Assembly (NCBI GenBank): GCA_039815055.1
Contig: JBCCAA010000001.1
Coordinates: 88,534 to 152,533 of the forward strand
Reading direction: 5' to 3'
Source of the DNA: UBA5336 sp039815055
GTDB lineage: Bacteria > Pseudomonadota > Alphaproteobacteria > Caulobacterales > Hyphomonadaceae
Length of the DNA stretch: 64,000 bases
In this document: in pieces, positions 41,827 to 50,740 of the stretch
Layout of the letters: every line of letters starts with the position of its first letter
Position numbering within the stretch: position 1 is the stretch's first letter
Translations under genes and position numbers: made by a program
The notes under the pieces: generated by a model
Told to the model about the DNA's origin: nothing
Database searches by the model: none
The model's input: only the letters and a program-made list of their open reading frames with translations

Positions 41827-41844
41827 CGTCAATTTAAGATGACA
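41827..41844 (+). promoter_or_regulatory. PpsR/CrtJ-type operator, ATP-grasp-proximal
   Basis: CGTCAATTTAAGATGACA (CGT-N12-ACA) is centred 26 bp from the preceding site and lies 104 bases upstream of the ATP-grasp gene. The 183-base divergent region holds no other structure I can see. Confidence 0.65.
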
Positions 41845-41948
41845 TAATCACGGAAACACTGGTCTAGCGCAAGGGATTTCTGGATGCGTTCAGTTTCGGA
41901 CGCCAATGGGTCAAAAGCGGCCCCAGCGCTCGACCGGGGTCGATTGCG

Positions 41949-43136
41949 GTGAACATTCTGCTCACGCTCGGCCGGCTCGCCAAGGGGCTCGAACTCGCGC
42001 GGAGTCTCAGTGAGGCTGGCCATCGGGTCGTGGTGGCCGATCCTTTCAGTTTGCATCTCAGCAAGCCCTCCAGGCGGGTCGCGCGAACTTATCGAGTCAC
42101 CGCGCCGAAACAGGATGCTGATCAATATCTGGAAGACCTGCGCCAGATTATTGAGAACGAGGCCATCGAACTGGTCATTCCGGTGTCCGAAGAGGCTCTA
42201 TACGCCAGTCGCCTCGGGTCTTTTCTCGAGGCGCCAACGCGCATGTTTGGTCCGCAGTTCGAACAAATGGAGCGCTTACACAGCAAGCTCGAATTTACTC
42301 GCCTTTGTAAGTCTATAGGCTTGCCAGCACCGGAAACCTATTCTGCCTCATCGCCAGACGCGCGCCGCCTGGCAGACCGGAATGACTACGTTCTCAAACC
42401 GATCCATGGATGCTCTGGCATCGGGGTACATCTGCGCAGTCTGGGCGACCCCTTTCAAACCGGAGAGGCTCAAGCCCAAAATCTGGTCCAGCAGCGGGTT
42501 TACGGGCGCCAGATCAGTAGTTTCAGCATCGTGAAAAACGGCCAGGTCCAGGTCACGGCCCTCTACGAGGGCGATATCTACCTCGGCACGGTTTCTGTGC
42601 GCTTCAACCGCGTTGAAACGATGCCAGCGGTTGAACACTGGATTGCCCGGTTTGCTGAGGCCGAGGCTTATAGCGGGTTCATTTCGTTTGACTTCATTGT
42701 ACCGCCTGACGGCACACCCTTTGCCATTGAGTGTAATCCTCGTCTGACAAGCGGGGTTCATCTGCTGGATCGGCGCGCGCTTGCTGGCTTCGTTACAGGT
42801 GGCCGGGTGGACACGCCCCATTTCAAACGCGCGCGCACGTTTCAGGATGCCCATTCGACCCTCACCGTTGCGGTGGGCGCAATCACGCGTCCGCTGACCT
42901 ATTTGAAGACGATGGGCAAGGTTCTGACCACCAGGGATGTTGTCTTTGATTGGCGCGATCCACTGCCTTTTTTCCTGATGACTCCAATGTCCTGGGATAC
43001 GATTCGACCGGGTCTGTTCGAAGGCGTATCTTTGGCTGAAGCCGTGACGCGTGACATCCTTTGGACTGGCAACCCTTCGGTTGAGCCGCGACAGTCTGTG
43101 GAGGTCAGCCTTGATGGCGCTGAACACGCACGCTGA
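41949..43136 (+). CDS. ATP-grasp ligase of the photosynthesis cluster, substrate unknown
   Basis: The 395-residue protein has an N-terminal preATP-grasp domain (ILLTLGRLAKGLELARSLSEAGHRVVVAD), a conserved ATP-binding core (LVIPVSEEALYASRL; DYVLKPIHGCSGIGVHLRS; QQRVYGRQISSFSIVKNGQ) and the metal/phosphate motif GFISFDFIVPPDGTPFAIECNPRLTSGVH. Such enzymes join a carboxylate to an amine or thiol through an acyl-phosphate. The start is GTG 41949. Its promoter region, shared with crtB, carries a PpsR operator pair, so it is probably co-regulated with pigment synthesis. I know of no characterised counterpart in bch/crt pathways. Its 3' end overlaps the P450 gene by 32 bases. Confidence 0.8.
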   Translation: MNILLTLGRLAKGLELARSLSEAGHRVVVADPFSLHLSKPSRRVARTYRVTAPKQDADQYLEDLRQIIENEAIELVIPVSEEALYASRLGSFLEAPTRMFGPQFEQMERLHSKLEFTRLCKSIGLPAPETYSASSPDARRLADRNDYVLKPIHGCSGIGVHLRSLGDPFQTGEAQAQNLVQQRVYGRQISSFSIVKNGQVQVTALYEGDIYLGTVSVRFNRVETMPAVEHWIARFAEAEAYSGFISFDFIVPPDGTPFAIECNPRLTSGVHLLDRRALAGFVTGGRVDTPHFKRARTFQDAHSTLTVAVGAITRPLTYLKTMGKVLTTRDVVFDWRDPLPFFLMTPMSWDTIRPGLFEGVSLAEAVTRDILWTGNPSVEPRQSVEVSLDGAEHAR

Positions 43137-44490
43137 TTTCCTGAGCCGGACGTGTGGTGAGGCGCGCGACGGGGCGAACCGATGGCTCGCCTTCGATATG
43201 GAAATCGAACTGCCGGACCAGACTTGCGATGATGAGAGCGGCTTCGAGTGTGGCAAAGCCGGCGCCGACGCAGGTATGAGCGCCTTGTCCAAAAGGTATG
43301 TAGGTCCCTGGCCGGATCTCGGCTTCGCGGCTTCCGAGAAAGCGTTCGGCATCGAAACGGTCTGGATCGGTCCAATAGTGTTCATGCCGGTGCAGCGTCC
43401 ATGGCGCGATCATCACCAGCGCCCCGCGACGGATCTTGCGGTCTCCAAGCCGTACATCGCGCGCCGCGACCCGTGGCAGGAAGGTGATCGGCGGATAGAG
43501 GCGCAGCACTTCTTTGAAAAAACTGCGCACATAGGGCAGGTTTTTAACATCGGCCATCGTGATCGGGCGGTCACCAACCTGCGATGCAACTTCCTCGCGC
43601 ACGCGCGTTCTAATCGCCGGTTGCGCCGCCAAAATATAGAACGCCCAGGTCAGGGCGCTCGCGCTGGTCTCATGGCCGGCCAGGAAAAAGACACCAAGTT
43701 GGTCGATCAATTCGTCGCGCGAAAACGCTGCCCCGGTATCGGTGTCTCGCGATGCGATCACAGCGCTGGCGATGTCATCGAATTGACTGGCACCTTCGCC
43801 AAGATGGGTATCCACAAGGTCACCAAGGTGCTTTCGGATCCGGGTGCACGCGGCCAGCACGTGTTCGGGCTGACGGGCTTCGGTCCAGGCCGGATCCATG
43901 ATCAAGCGCCAGATCTTCACCTGTGCGACGTCCCGCTCGATAATGGCGAAATCATCGAACACGTCCTTGGCGATGGTTGTGTCGAGCGAAATCGAGAACA
44001 CCGTGCGGCAAATCACATCTGCGGTCAGGTGGCTCATCGCGAGATCGAGGGAAAAAGGCGATTGGCTGTCGGCCATGCTGGCCAGCCATTCAAGCCGATC
44101 TTCGACGGCGGCCTGCATGGACGCAAACGCCACGCTGACGCGCATATGAGAAAATGCCGGGTCGATCATGGCCCGTTGGCGCCGCCATTTTTCACCATCG
44201 GTGACGAAGATGGATTCCCCAATCAGCGGTTCGAGCGCGTTGACCATCAAATCGCTTTTGGGAAACGTCGCCCCGTCGTCAGACAATACCTGTTTGACGA
44301 GGGCCGGGTCATTCAACAGAAAGATAGAGCGCCGGGAATAGCCCAGCGTTCCGATGCCCATACGAAATGCTTCGCCAGGCAAAAGGCTGAGCAGATCACC
44401 GTCGCCCTGTTTCAGCGTTCGCGCAAGCGCGGCGACAGACCAGAGCTTGGAGGGACGCGGCGGCAAGAATACGCTAGTCTTCGTGTCCAA
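43105..44490 (-). CDS. Cytochrome P450 in the carotenoid cluster
   Basis: The 461-residue protein has all P450 marks: oxygen-binding I-helix LIDQLGVFFLAGHETSASAL, ExxR in KEVLRLYPPI, the PERF-like segment DRFDAERFLG, and the heme Cys loop PFGQGAHTCVGAGFATLEAALI. No redox partner is next to it. Its position among crtB, crtD and crtI and the lack of crtA suggest a carotenoid hydroxylase or ketolase, but the substrate is not shown by sequence. It is divergent from a DUF2306-like gene and 3'-overlaps the ATP-grasp gene. Confidence 0.88.
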   Translation of the reverse strand: MDTKTSVFLPPRPSKLWSVAALARTLKQGDGDLLSLLPGEAFRMGIGTLGYSRRSIFLLNDPALVKQVLSDDGATFPKSDLMVNALEPLIGESIFVTDGEKWRRQRAMIDPAFSHMRVSVAFASMQAAVEDRLEWLASMADSQSPFSLDLAMSHLTADVICRTVFSISLDTTIAKDVFDDFAIIERDVAQVKIWRLIMDPAWTEARQPEHVLAACTRIRKHLGDLVDTHLGEGASQFDDIASAVIASRDTDTGAAFSRDELIDQLGVFFLAGHETSASALTWAFYILAAQPAIRTRVREEVASQVGDRPITMADVKNLPYVRSFFKEVLRLYPPITFLPRVAARDVRLGDRKIRRGALVMIAPWTLHRHEHYWTDPDRFDAERFLGSREAEIRPGTYIPFGQGAHTCVGAGFATLEAALIIASLVRQFDFHIEGEPSVRPVARLTTRPAQEISVRVQRHQG

Positions 44491-44543
44491 ACCCGTGCCT
44501 GCCTGTCCCGTCGTGAAATCTCAATCCCCTCATTAGCATAGCC

Positions 44544-45293
44544 ATGTCTTACCTCCATCTCTTTGAAACGCTTGTTGTTATCCACATCGCTTTTGGCGCG
44601 CCGGGCCTGATCACATTCTGGGTTCCCGTCGTGATGAAAAAAGGGTCAAAAACCCACAAGGCGTGGGGTAAGGCTTTCGTCTTCATGATGCTGGTGACCG
44701 CCAGTTGCGCCGTCGGAATGGCCGCGCTGACAATCATCGATCCGGTCGCGACCCACCCCAAGCTTATCGAGCACGGGGAGTTTTCTGATCCGCTTCTTAT
44801 TCGCGGGATCTTTGGTTGGATGATGCTCTACCTGGCGGTTCTTACGATCAATCTCACCTGGTATGGCTGGCTTTGTATTCGCAATCGCGGGCAGCATCCG
44901 CGCAACCTGGCCTGGCACAACATAGCCTTGCAGGCGCTGTTGCTGGTCGCATCGGTTAACTGCGCATGGCAAGGCGTCCTCATTCAACAGCCCATGATGA
45001 TCGGGATTTCCATGGTCGGATTTGCCACCGTGGGCACAAACCTGTGGTTCATGGTGCGCGCAAATCCGCGCCCGATGGAATGGCTTACCGAGCACATCAA
45101 GGCGTTGGTCGGCACGGGCATTTCCGTTTACACGGCGTTTTTTGCCTTTGGGGCCGTGCGGCTGATCCCTGAACTTGCCCTGGCGCCAATCCTCTGGGCT
45201 GTGCCCCTGGTGACCGGACTTGCGTTGATCCTCTACCACCAGCGCCAGGTTACCCGGCGGTCGCGCCGCACCTCTTCTGCGTCTACCGCATGA
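44544..45293 (+). CDS. DUF2306-like polytopic membrane protein coupled to crtD
   Basis: The 249-residue protein has about seven hydrophobic helices and repeated His positions near membrane faces (LHLFETLVVIHIAFGAPGLI; GSKTHKAWGKAFVF; LAWHNIALQALLLVASVN). The H-x-x-x-G and KTHKAWG pattern resembles DUF2306/cytochrome b561-like membrane proteins. Its stop overlaps the crtD start as ATGA, implying co-translation with crtD. I can propose no specific step; a redox or carotenoid-handling role is only inference. Confidence 0.65.
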   Translation: MSYLHLFETLVVIHIAFGAPGLITFWVPVVMKKGSKTHKAWGKAFVFMMLVTASCAVGMAALTIIDPVATHPKLIEHGEFSDPLLIRGIFGWMMLYLAVLTINLTWYGWLCIRNRGQHPRNLAWHNIALQALLLVASVNCAWQGVLIQQPMMIGISMVGFATVGTNLWFMVRANPRPMEWLTEHIKALVGTGISVYTAFFAFGAVRLIPELALAPILWAVPLVTGLALILYHQRQVTRRSRRTSSASTA

Positions 45294-46774
45294 GCAAGCA
45301 CAAACGTGTCGTCGTGATCGGGGCGGGTGCCGGCGGGCTGGCCGCTGCTATGGACCTGTCTGCCGCGGGTCTTGATGTCACCCTGATTGAGCGTGCCGCA
45401 GACGTGGGCGGCAAGATGCGCAAGGTCGATGTTGGTGGCGCGCGCGTGGATGCAGGACCCACCGTCTTTACAATGCGCTGGATTTTCGATGCCCTGTTCG
45501 AGCGCTCCGGCGCGCAATTCGATGCGGAGCTGAACCTTACTCCGGCCACACGCCTTGCCCGGCATTTCTGGCTAGACGGGAGTACGGTGGATCTATGGCC
45601 TGATATTCAGCAGTCGGCGGATGCCATAGGTGAGTTTTCAGATGCCCGGAATGCTCAAGGCTATTTGAGATTCTGCGCCGACGCCCAAGATGTTTTTCGC
45701 ACGCTCAAAGACACATTTATCGACGCCCAGAAACCCGATCCACTCACGCTCGGCCTGCGGGTCGGCCTGCACCGGGTCAACGCGCTTTGGCGAACTCGCC
45801 CGTTTGATACGTTCGGCTCTCGCCTTCAGTCTTACTTCACCGATCCTCGCTTGCAGCAGCTGTTTGGGCGGTACTCAACCTATGTGGGATCCTCGCCTTA
45901 CCTGACGCCTGCCACGCTGATGCTGATTGCCCATGTCGAGCAAGATGGTGTCTGGCTTGTCGATGGAGGGATGCATGCGGTTGCGCGCGCCATGTTGCGG
46001 GTCGCAGAACGCAACGGCGCTTCTGTCCGCTTCGGTACAACCGTCAAGTCAGTGCAGGTCGAGCGCGGTACGATCACCGGTGTGACTTTGGACACGGGAG
46101 ACGTAATCGCCGCCGACACTGTCGTGTTTAATGGCGACAGCTCTGCCCTGGCGGCTGGCCTGTTGGGCGACGACGTTCGCCCCGCCGCAAAGCTGACCAA
46201 ACGATCCGACAGGTCATTATCCGCGCTCACCTGGTGCATGCACGCAAAGACGTCTGGTGTTGAACTGGATTACCACACAGTCTTCTTCTCCGATGGGTAT
46301 CGCCGCGAGTTCGATGACGTTTTCCAAAAGCGAAAAAGCCCTGAGGAGCCAACCATTTATATCTGCGCCCAGGACAGGACGGGACGTGCGCCGCCGACCG
46401 GTCGCGAGCGCCTCTTGGTTTTGGTCAATGCGCCGCCGGATGGCGATCAGGCCAGTAATCCCGCGATGCGGGATAACGACGCCCAACATAGATCGATGGT
46501 CGGGCATTTAGCGCGGTATGGGCTGGAGCTTGAGTCTGGTGCGCCGTGCGAGATGACGGGCCCAGAAGGGTTTCATGGCCTGTTTCCCGGCACTGGCGGT
46601 GCCCTCTATGGGCGCTCCAATCACGGCCCGTTCGCAACGTTTGCCCGGCCCGGTGCGCAAAGCCGCGTGGAAGGCGTGTATTTGGCTGGCGGCTCCACCC
46701 ATCCGGGGGCGGGTGTGCCCATGGCGACCTTGTCTGGTCGGCTCGCCGCGCAAGCGGTGTTAAACCGACGCTAG
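45290..46774 (+). CDS. crtD: Methoxyneurosporene (1-hydroxycarotenoid 3,4-) desaturase
   Basis: CrtD introduces a 3,4 double bond into 1-hydroxy acyclic carotenoids. The 494-residue FAD enzyme starts KRVVVIGAGAGGLAAAMDLSAAGLDVTLIERAADVGGKMRKVDVGGARVDAGPTVFTM and ends with the CrtI-type signature GVYLAGGSTHPGAGVPMATLSGRLAAQAV. It is assigned to CrtD rather than CrtI because its partner at 46760-48322 has the longer N-terminal and central CrtI features, and because crtC and crtF are present. The two genes overlap 15 bases at their 3' ends. Confidence 0.9.
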   Translation: MSKHKRVVVIGAGAGGLAAAMDLSAAGLDVTLIERAADVGGKMRKVDVGGARVDAGPTVFTMRWIFDALFERSGAQFDAELNLTPATRLARHFWLDGSTVDLWPDIQQSADAIGEFSDARNAQGYLRFCADAQDVFRTLKDTFIDAQKPDPLTLGLRVGLHRVNALWRTRPFDTFGSRLQSYFTDPRLQQLFGRYSTYVGSSPYLTPATLMLIAHVEQDGVWLVDGGMHAVARAMLRVAERNGASVRFGTTVKSVQVERGTITGVTLDTGDVIAADTVVFNGDSSALAAGLLGDDVRPAAKLTKRSDRSLSALTWCMHAKTSGVELDYHTVFFSDGYRREFDDVFQKRKSPEEPTIYICAQDRTGRAPPTGRERLLVLVNAPPDGDQASNPAMRDNDAQHRSMVGHLARYGLELESGAPCEMTGPEGFHGLFPGTGGALYGRSNHGPFATFARPGAQSRVEGVYLAGGSTHPGAGVPMATLSGRLAAQAVLNRR

Positions 46775-48322
46775 ACCACGCGCGAGTGCAGGCGTCGCAG
46801 TTGAGGAGGCGTCCGGGATCATGTCTGCAACGATTTTGGCCGACAACAATACGCTCGGCACCCCCGCACCCGGATGCGTTCCGGCGCCGACCATGTACAA
46901 GCCGTCCAGCTCTTCGCTGCGATTGTGTGGCCTGAAATAGGCGCTCTGAAAGAGTTTAGGCTCCATCGCGAACGCTGCGCCTTTGAGAGAACTGTAGCGG
47001 TCTTGAAAGTCTTGAGGCGTGAGAACGTGCGATGAGACCACATGGTTCGACAGGTCTGGCAGCACGGTTTCTTCCAGCCGTTTTTGAACGCTCAAGCGAT
47101 ACTCTTCACTGAAGGCGTCCCAATCAGTGCCAGAGTCGAGATTGGGCACAGGGCTGAGGACATAGAATGTATCGCAGCCTTCAGGCGCGAGCGATTTATC
47201 ATGTGCGGTGGGCCGATGCAGATACATGCTGAAGTCGTCCGTGACTATCTTCTTGGAGAAGATGTCGGTCAGCAAACCCTTGTATCTCGGGCCCAGAACG
47301 ATCGAATGGTGTTCCACATCATCGTAGGTTCGATCTGTGCCGAAATACCAGACAAAAAGGCTCATGGAGTAGTCGGCTGAGGCGATCTTCCGATCCGTCC
47401 AGCGTTTGCGCTTATGGCCGGATAGAAATTTGCCATAGGTCCAGGCCGGGTCGACGTTGGACACGACGATATCGGCGCTCAGACGTTCGCCGGATTCCAA
47501 TTCGACGCCGCTTGCGCGGCCGTCATTGGTGATGATTGATTTAACGGGGCTGCTGTAGCGGATCTGTCCGCCATTTCGCTCGAGCAAATTCACCAATCCC
47601 TGTACGAGCGCGCCGGTCCCGCCGACGGCGTAGTGCACACCGAAAGTGCGCTCAAGGTGAGCGATCAGGCAATAAAACGCGGTCGTCGAGAACGGGTTGC
47701 CGCCGATAAACAGGGGGTGGAAGCTAAAGGCAATCTGAAGCTTGGGGTGTTTGAAGTATTGGCTGACTTTCTGGTGTACAGACCAGAACCCGCCGAGCTT
47801 TATCAGATCGACCATGTTCGCCATAGTGAAGGCGAGGCTGTGGAAGGGCTGCGTGCCGAGCTTTTCAAAGGCGACATCGTAGATCTGCTCGCTCATCTCG
47901 AGATAGCGTTCATAGCCATCAAGATCGCTCGGCGAAATGCGAGCGATTTCAGCGCGCATGTGTTCATGGTCGTCTTTGTAAGTGATCGTGTCGCCGTCAT
48001 CGAAACGGATTTTGTAAAACGGGTCGCAGGGTCTAAGATCGATGTCGTCGGACAGGGTTCCACCGCCAGCTTGCCAAACATCTTCGAAGATGTGGGGCGC
48101 TGTCAGCAAGGTCGGCCCGGCATCAAAAACAAACCCATCACGATTATAAGTGTAGGCTCGACCACCGGGCCCATCGAGCTTCTCAACGAGGGTGACGCGA
48201 TAGCCCTTGCCGGCGAGACGGACAGCGGCAGCAAGGCCGCCAAACCCGGCCCCGATCACCACAGCACTTGGCCCGTCAATCGTATCGCTTAGCGATGGCT
48301 GGATGTCAGTTTGAATTCCCAT
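46760..48322 (-). CDS. crtI: Phytoene desaturase
   Basis: CrtI desaturates phytoene, three or four times, to neurosporene or lycopene. The 520-residue FAD protein begins MGIQTDIQPSLS and has SAVVIGAGFGGLAAAVRLAGKGYRVTLVEKLDGPGGRAYTYNRDGFVFDAGPTLLTAP; the C-terminus carries LYMVGAGTHPGAGVPSVLLSAKIVADMI. Homology fixes the start at 48322; 35 further open codons lie upstream, overlapping the DUF3422 gene end. crtI is not adjacent to crtB, unlike the Rhodobacter order. Confidence 0.93.
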   Translation of the reverse strand: MGIQTDIQPSLSDTIDGPSAVVIGAGFGGLAAAVRLAGKGYRVTLVEKLDGPGGRAYTYNRDGFVFDAGPTLLTAPHIFEDVWQAGGGTLSDDIDLRPCDPFYKIRFDDGDTITYKDDHEHMRAEIARISPSDLDGYERYLEMSEQIYDVAFEKLGTQPFHSLAFTMANMVDLIKLGGFWSVHQKVSQYFKHPKLQIAFSFHPLFIGGNPFSTTAFYCLIAHLERTFGVHYAVGGTGALVQGLVNLLERNGGQIRYSSPVKSIITNDGRASGVELESGERLSADIVVSNVDPAWTYGKFLSGHKRKRWTDRKIASADYSMSLFVWYFGTDRTYDDVEHHSIVLGPRYKGLLTDIFSKKIVTDDFSMYLHRPTAHDKSLAPEGCDTFYVLSPVPNLDSGTDWDAFSEEYRLSVQKRLEETVLPDLSNHVVSSHVLTPQDFQDRYSSLKGAAFAMEPKLFQSAYFRPHNRSEELDGLYMVGAGTHPGAGVPSVLLSAKIVADMIPDASSTATPALARGLASV

Positions 48323-48372
48323 CAGCGCTATATCAACACTGACTGGTTGTGCAATGCAATGACTTAGTCGCT

Positions 48373-49659
48373 TTAATCGTGTGAAGCCTGATCGGAAATG
48401 TGGCGCCGCATCCGCCAGACACTCCACCCGGTCAGGCCGAGCACGAAGGGCACGCTGATCCCTGTGATCAATTCGTATGGCACACCCGGGACGGCAGCGT
48501 TCAATCCCTTGGCAATATAGTTCACGATGCCGATCAAATAGTAGCTGATAGCGGCAATTGAGAGCCCCTCCACTGTTTGCTGCAAGCGAAGTTGCAGGGC
48601 GGCCCGGCGATCCATGCTCTCCATCAGGGATTGGTTCTGGTGTTCCAGTGACAGGTTCACTTTGGTCGACAGCAATTGGGTTGCACGATTGACCCGTTCA
48701 GACAGCGTTCGCATTCGGGTTTCAACGGATGTACTGGTGCGCATGGCCGGCGCGAGGCGGCGTTCGATGAACTCGCCAAATGTCTGCATGTCGATGACGC
48801 GCGACTCCCGCAATTCAGCGGTGCGCTTCTGGACCAGGGCGTAATACGCCGATGCGGCTCCAAAACGGAATTGGCTTTGAGCGTAACTGAGCTCGATCGC
48901 AGCTTGAAGATTGGTAAGTCGGTCCAGAAGATCTGTATCTGCATCGCCCGCCAGATCTGCCATTTCGGAGGTGATCTGGGACAGGGCCATCTCCCATTTG
49001 GACAGTTTCAGGATGAGGTCCTGGGCCATCGGCAAGACCAGTAGCGCGATCACCCGGTAGGTTTCGATATCCAGCAACCGCTGCACCGTGCGGCCAAGAT
49101 GGTTCGCCGACATGCCATTGTCGATCACGACAAATCGGCTGAATCCGTCATCCTGAAGCCGAAAGTCGGTCGCCACCAGGCCCAGTCCTTCCGCAATCTC
49201 AGCGCCGATCAGACTGTCTGACGAAATCTCCGACTTCACCGCAGAGATCATCTCGTCCCGGCCGGATGCGCGCCCGATGTCGAAATGGACTGCGCTGATC
49301 ATTTCACCCGGCAAGTTTGCAAGCCAATCTGCGGGAAGGGCGTGAAGCGCTGGGCGGCCATCATCCTCAGCGTCTTTGACGATGACAGTGTAGCGCATGA
49401 ATTCTGTATGATGTTCCCAGACCAGCACCGTGCCATCCAGTTCGACGGTGTGATATTTCTTGCCTCGGTCCGGCGCGCTGACGCCCAGCTGATCGGTGAG
49501 TTTCGCGATATATGCGCGATCGTCATCATGGAATGGGCGTTGCGTTTTCAGCGCGATACATGACACTTTCGCAGGCGCGATGATCGGGTGAGATGGCCGG
49601 GCGTGAACTTCATTGCTCAGCTCAACCCGTTTCGGGTGATCTTTTGGAAGTTCCAACAT
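48373..49659 (-). CDS. DUF3422 family membrane protein
   Basis: The 428-residue protein matches the DUF3422 family: RVELSNEVHARPSHPIIAPAKVSCIAL near the N-terminus, EFMRYTVIVKD, DNGMSANHLGRTVQRLLDIETYRVIALL and a coiled region ending in two C-terminal membrane helices (LSIAAISYYLIGIVNYIAKGL; ITGISVPFVLGLTGWSVWRMRRH). The function is unknown, and the family is common in alphaproteobacteria without photosynthesis. It lies 50 bases upstream of crtI on the same strand. Confidence 0.88.
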   Translation of the reverse strand: MLELPKDHPKRVELSNEVHARPSHPIIAPAKVSCIALKTQRPFHDDDRAYIAKLTDQLGVSAPDRGKKYHTVELDGTVLVWEHHTEFMRYTVIVKDAEDDGRPALHALPADWLANLPGEMISAVHFDIGRASGRDEMISAVKSEISSDSLIGAEIAEGLGLVATDFRLQDDGFSRFVVIDNGMSANHLGRTVQRLLDIETYRVIALLVLPMAQDLILKLSKWEMALSQITSEMADLAGDADTDLLDRLTNLQAAIELSYAQSQFRFGAASAYYALVQKRTAELRESRVIDMQTFGEFIERRLAPAMRTSTSVETRMRTLSERVNRATQLLSTKVNLSLEHQNQSLMESMDRRAALQLRLQQTVEGLSIAAISYYLIGIVNYIAKGLNAAVPGVPYELITGISVPFVLGLTGWSVWRMRRHISDQASHD

Positions 49660-49713
49660 TTCTCGAACCTCTCGGCGCTGCTTCGGGCGCTGACGGCCTC
49701 CGCGATGGACAGA

Positions 49714-50715
49714 CTAATTGGACGTGGTCAGGCGCGCCAACTCACAGACGATGATGTCTGCCACGGCCTCAGGGTTTTCTTCATGGGCCAGGTGTCCAAC
49801 GCCGTCGATTTCAAAGTAGGCGCCATTGGGCGCGCGTCCAGCGGCATGTTTTGAGATATCAGGTGCGACGGCAAGATCATTGCCTCCTGCGATAAACAGA
49901 ATTGGCTGTTCGATCTGAGTGCAATCGTACAGAACCGATGTGAGGTCCCAATTTGCCATCATGCTCAGCGCGCCCTGAATATGGCCGTGGCGTTGCAGCA
50001 AGCTGGCATAAGACGTCACATCTACCTTGTCCGGGTCCGATCCAATGCTGGAGATCAGATTTCGGATCTGGGACGGCCCCGATGAGTTGCGTGACACCAT
50101 ACGGGCGGCAAGACCCCCGAACGTGGCCGCCTTGGCGATGGTTGGCGCGATGATCTGCATGGGTCCTTCGAATGGCTTCAGGGCGCCATTGATCGACACC
50201 AGCGAGGACGGCGCCAGTTCGCGGCGAGCGACCATGGAAACGGCAATTGCAGCACCAGCCGAATGCCCGACGACACTCGTCGGACAGATGTCCATGTCCG
50301 ACAACAAGGCCGTCAATGCAGTGCTGATATTGGTCAACGTCGGGCGAAAATTCCTTGGGCTTCGGGTAAACCCATGGCCAGGCAGATCAACGCTTATGGT
50401 TGTGAACTGCCGGTGTAGAATCTCCACAAGCGGTGCCCAGGAGTGTGTGGCAGCGCCCGTGCCATGTATGAGCAACATGACTGGCCCGTCTCCGCGCCTC
50501 TGGATATGCCAGACAAACTGGCCGACCCGCCAGAACTCGCTATGGCTGCCATTAGGCCAGGATTTCGCGTCGGTATACCAATCGGGATCTCCGCGCCGCG
50601 CCAATGGTGGAACTTTGTTCAGGGGCATTGTCGCGATCCGATGATGAGTATCCCTCCCGCGGTTGATCAGAGAAGCTTTCCGGGCCGCCCAACGGTCGAC
50701 CGTTTCAGGCGACAT
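49714..50715 (-). CDS. bchO: Alpha/beta-fold hydrolase BchO
   Basis: The 333-residue protein has the BchO context and fold: SHSEFWRVGQFVWHIQRRGDGPVMLLIHGTGAATHSW, nucleophile elbow VVGHSAGAA, acid in FIAGGNDLAVAP and His in GVGHLAHEENPE. BchO is normally encoded behind bchI-bchD and is implicated in Mg-chelatase function, but no bchI or bchD is present here. ATG 50715 is chosen because the upstream TTG 50742 lies in the terminator of the cytochrome gene. Confidence 0.85.
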   Translation of the reverse strand: MSPETVDRWAARKASLINRGRDTHHRIATMPLNKVPPLARRGDPDWYTDAKSWPNGSHSEFWRVGQFVWHIQRRGDGPVMLLIHGTGAATHSWAPLVEILHRQFTTISVDLPGHGFTRSPRNFRPTLTNISTALTALLSDMDICPTSVVGHSAGAAIAVSMVARRELAPSSLVSINGALKPFEGPMQIIAPTIAKAATFGGLAARMVSRNSSGPSQIRNLISSIGSDPDKVDVTSYASLLQRHGHIQGALSMMANWDLTSVLYDCTQIEQPILFIAGGNDLAVAPDISKHAAGRAPNGAYFEIDGVGHLAHEENPEAVADIIVCELARLTTSN

Positions 50716-50740
50716 GGGAGCGCCTTTGTTTGAGCTGAAC

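Noticed and set aside
43051..44541. 496-codon plus-strand frame opposite the P450 gene
   Set aside because: The minus-strand P450 frame carries all catalytic motifs; the plus frame is a shadow.
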